From: an uncultured Rhodospirillales bacterium
Lineage (GTDB): Bacteria > Pseudomonadota > Alphaproteobacteria > Acetobacterales > Acetobacteraceae
Reading direction: 5' to 3'
DNA: 64,000 nt
Assembly (NCBI GenBank): GCA_903924855.1
Contig: CAIYCW010000017.1
Location: forward strand, 1 to 64,000
The notes under the pieces: generated by a model
What the model was told of the DNA's origin: nothing
What the model saw: the letters and a program-made list of their open reading frames with translations, nothing else
Databases searched by the model: none
Part shown: piece after piece, positions 63,107 to 64,000 of the stretch
Layout of the letters: every line of letters starts with the position of its first letter
How positions within the stretch are numbered: the stretch's first letter is position 1
Position numbers and translations under genes: made by a program

Positions 63107-63281
63107 GTGTCTGCTCCATATAACGCGCCGGCCTCCAGGGGTGCCGACGCAGCCGCGCGGTGTAGCGGATCGGTCATGGTGGCGCAACGGGCGGGTGCGA
63201 AAAACGCGGCTGGGATGCAGAATTGCCGCGCGGTTGATGCGGGTGGCACGGGGTTTTGGGGGGAGGGGGTGATGGTGGCGC

Positions 63282-64000
63282 ATGCCCGACAGCCGCCACG
63301 ATCTGCTCTGGACCACCCCAAGCCGCGCCAAGCAGGATGGGCCGGAGCCTGCGCCGGTTGCGGATGCCGTGGCGGAGAGGCTGGCGTTTCGCGTCATCGG
63401 CCATGTGGGGGGCAGTTACAGCCTGGCGTCCGTGAACCGGGACATGGCGCTGGCCCTGGCCGCGCACTGCCCCGGGCGGGTGCGGCTGCAGACCGTGCCG
63501 GGCGCCACCTTGCGGGAGTGGCGCGATGTGCCGAAGGCGATGCGCGGGCGGGTGCTGCGGCTTGGGCTGCAGCGCCTGCCGCGGCAGGCGGTTGAGGTTG
63601 CGATCTCGCAGCATTATCCGCTGCACGTGCCAAGGCGGCGTGCGGCGGTGAATTTGGCGTGCTTCTTCTGGGAGGAGAGCCTGGTTCCGGCGGCGACCAT
63701 CGCCCTGCTGAACACGGGGTTTGATGCGGTGCTGGCGCCATCTTGCTTTGTGGCGGAGGCGCTGCGCGGCTCTGGCTTGCGCGTGCCGGTGCGTGTGGTG
63801 GGGTTGGCGCCGGATCTGGCGCCGTTCCAGGCGCTGCGGCCGCATCACCCGGGCGATGGGATCACGCGGTTTTTGCATGTTTCGTCAGGCTTTCCGCGCA
63901 AGGGGGTGGATGTGCTGCTCGCCGCCTATGGGCTTGCGTTTCGCCGGGCGGACCCTGTGCATCTGACCATCAAGACCTTTCCCAATCCGCACAATGACGT
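63282..64000 (+). CDS. GT4-family glycosyltransferase, 3' end outside the window
   Basis: The frame opens at ATG 63282 (a TGA lies four codons upstream in frame) and runs off the end. The 239 visible residues include FRVIGHVGGSYSLASVNRDMALAL, LACFFWEESLVPAATIALLN and VSSGFPRKGVDVLLAAYGLAF, then IKTFPNPHND. These are features of GT-B glycosyltransferases in polysaccharide clusters. It may be the first gene of another surface-sugar region. Donor and acceptor cannot be inferred. Confidence 0.8.
   Translation, partial: MPDSRHDLLWTTPSRAKQDGPEPAPVADAVAERLAFRVIGHVGGSYSLASVNRDMALALAAHCPGRVRLQTVPGATLREWRDVPKAMRGRVLRLGLQRLPRQAVEVAISQHYPLHVPRRRAAVNLACFFWEESLVPAATIALLNTGFDAVLAPSCFVAEALRGSGLRVPVRVVGLAPDLAPFQALRPHHPGDGITRFLHVSSGFPRKGVDVLLAAYGLAFRRADPVHLTIKTFPNPHND

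Overview
The window is a GC-rich bacterial chromosome segment, densely coding on both strands. It looks like an alphaproteobacterium, most likely an Acetobacteraceae member. That reading rests on three things: the gene order dapF-mtaB-ftsY with a HI0933-family flavoprotein, the mutM/ubiE-coaBC-dut block, and what I recall of that family's intergenic repeats and PheT insertion. The placement is an inference; there is no rRNA or tRNA gene here to test it. I see no prophage, insertion sequence, CRISPR array or clear horizontally acquired island.

Layout. 1-4.8 kb: a partial hypothetical gene, then the leftward operon dapF-mtaB-ftsY-flavoprotein, with a promoter placed so that dapF may be leaderless. 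4.9-12 kb: an ATP-grasp-like gene, rpmI-rplT with promoter and terminator, a DUF2459-type exported protein, a 555-base spacer with palindromic repeats, and pheS-pheT plus a flavin-binding PPOX protein. 12.2-19.1 kb: a stand-alone adenylation/carrier/thioesterase protein, lepA, a TPR/SPINDLY-like O-GlcNAc transferase, and a large nested palindrome. 19.1-23.5 kb: a leftward catabolic-looking operon (Gfo/Idh/MocA dehydrogenase, 4,5-dihydroxyphthalate-decarboxylase-like protein, two class II aldolases, and a shikimate-dehydrogenase homologue with altered substrate-site residues). 23.5-34 kb: rph-rdgB-hemW, NIPSNAP, lipoprotein, nudC, the SRP RNA gene ffs, dnaX-ybaB, GNAT, cca and an MsbA-like exporter.

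34-42 kb: two orphan solute-binding proteins, an RcnB-like protein, a VIT/CCC1-type transporter, an SDR enzyme, mntH with a palindromic MntR-like operator, ohr, and an SsuC/SsuB-type permease-ATPase pair without a binding protein. 42-48.4 kb: mutM, ubiE-coaBC-dut (no ubiB between ubiE and coaBC), then a fused double permease with an ATPase carrying a C-terminal extension. 48.5-56 kb: a tightly coupled peptide-type ABC importer operon (binding protein, two permeases, two ATPases) that continues into a CocE/S15-type hydrolase and an AhpD-like protein. A hairpin appears to mask the first ribosome-binding site. 56-60.7 kb: two tandem, recently duplicated GT87-like membrane glycosyltransferases, a UDP-glucuronate decarboxylase and a polyprenyl-phosphate-sugar-synthase-like GT2, a plausible surface pentose-transfer module. 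60.8-64 kb: ychF-pth-rplY and the start of a GT4 glycosyltransferase cut by the window edge.

Best candidates for undescribed biology are the tandem GT-C/UXS/GT2 module, the transporter-hydrolase operon with its leader hairpin, the phthalate-like catabolic operon with the atypical AroE, the single-module A-PCP-TE protein, and a family of A/T-rich hairpin pairs found at three 3' ends.
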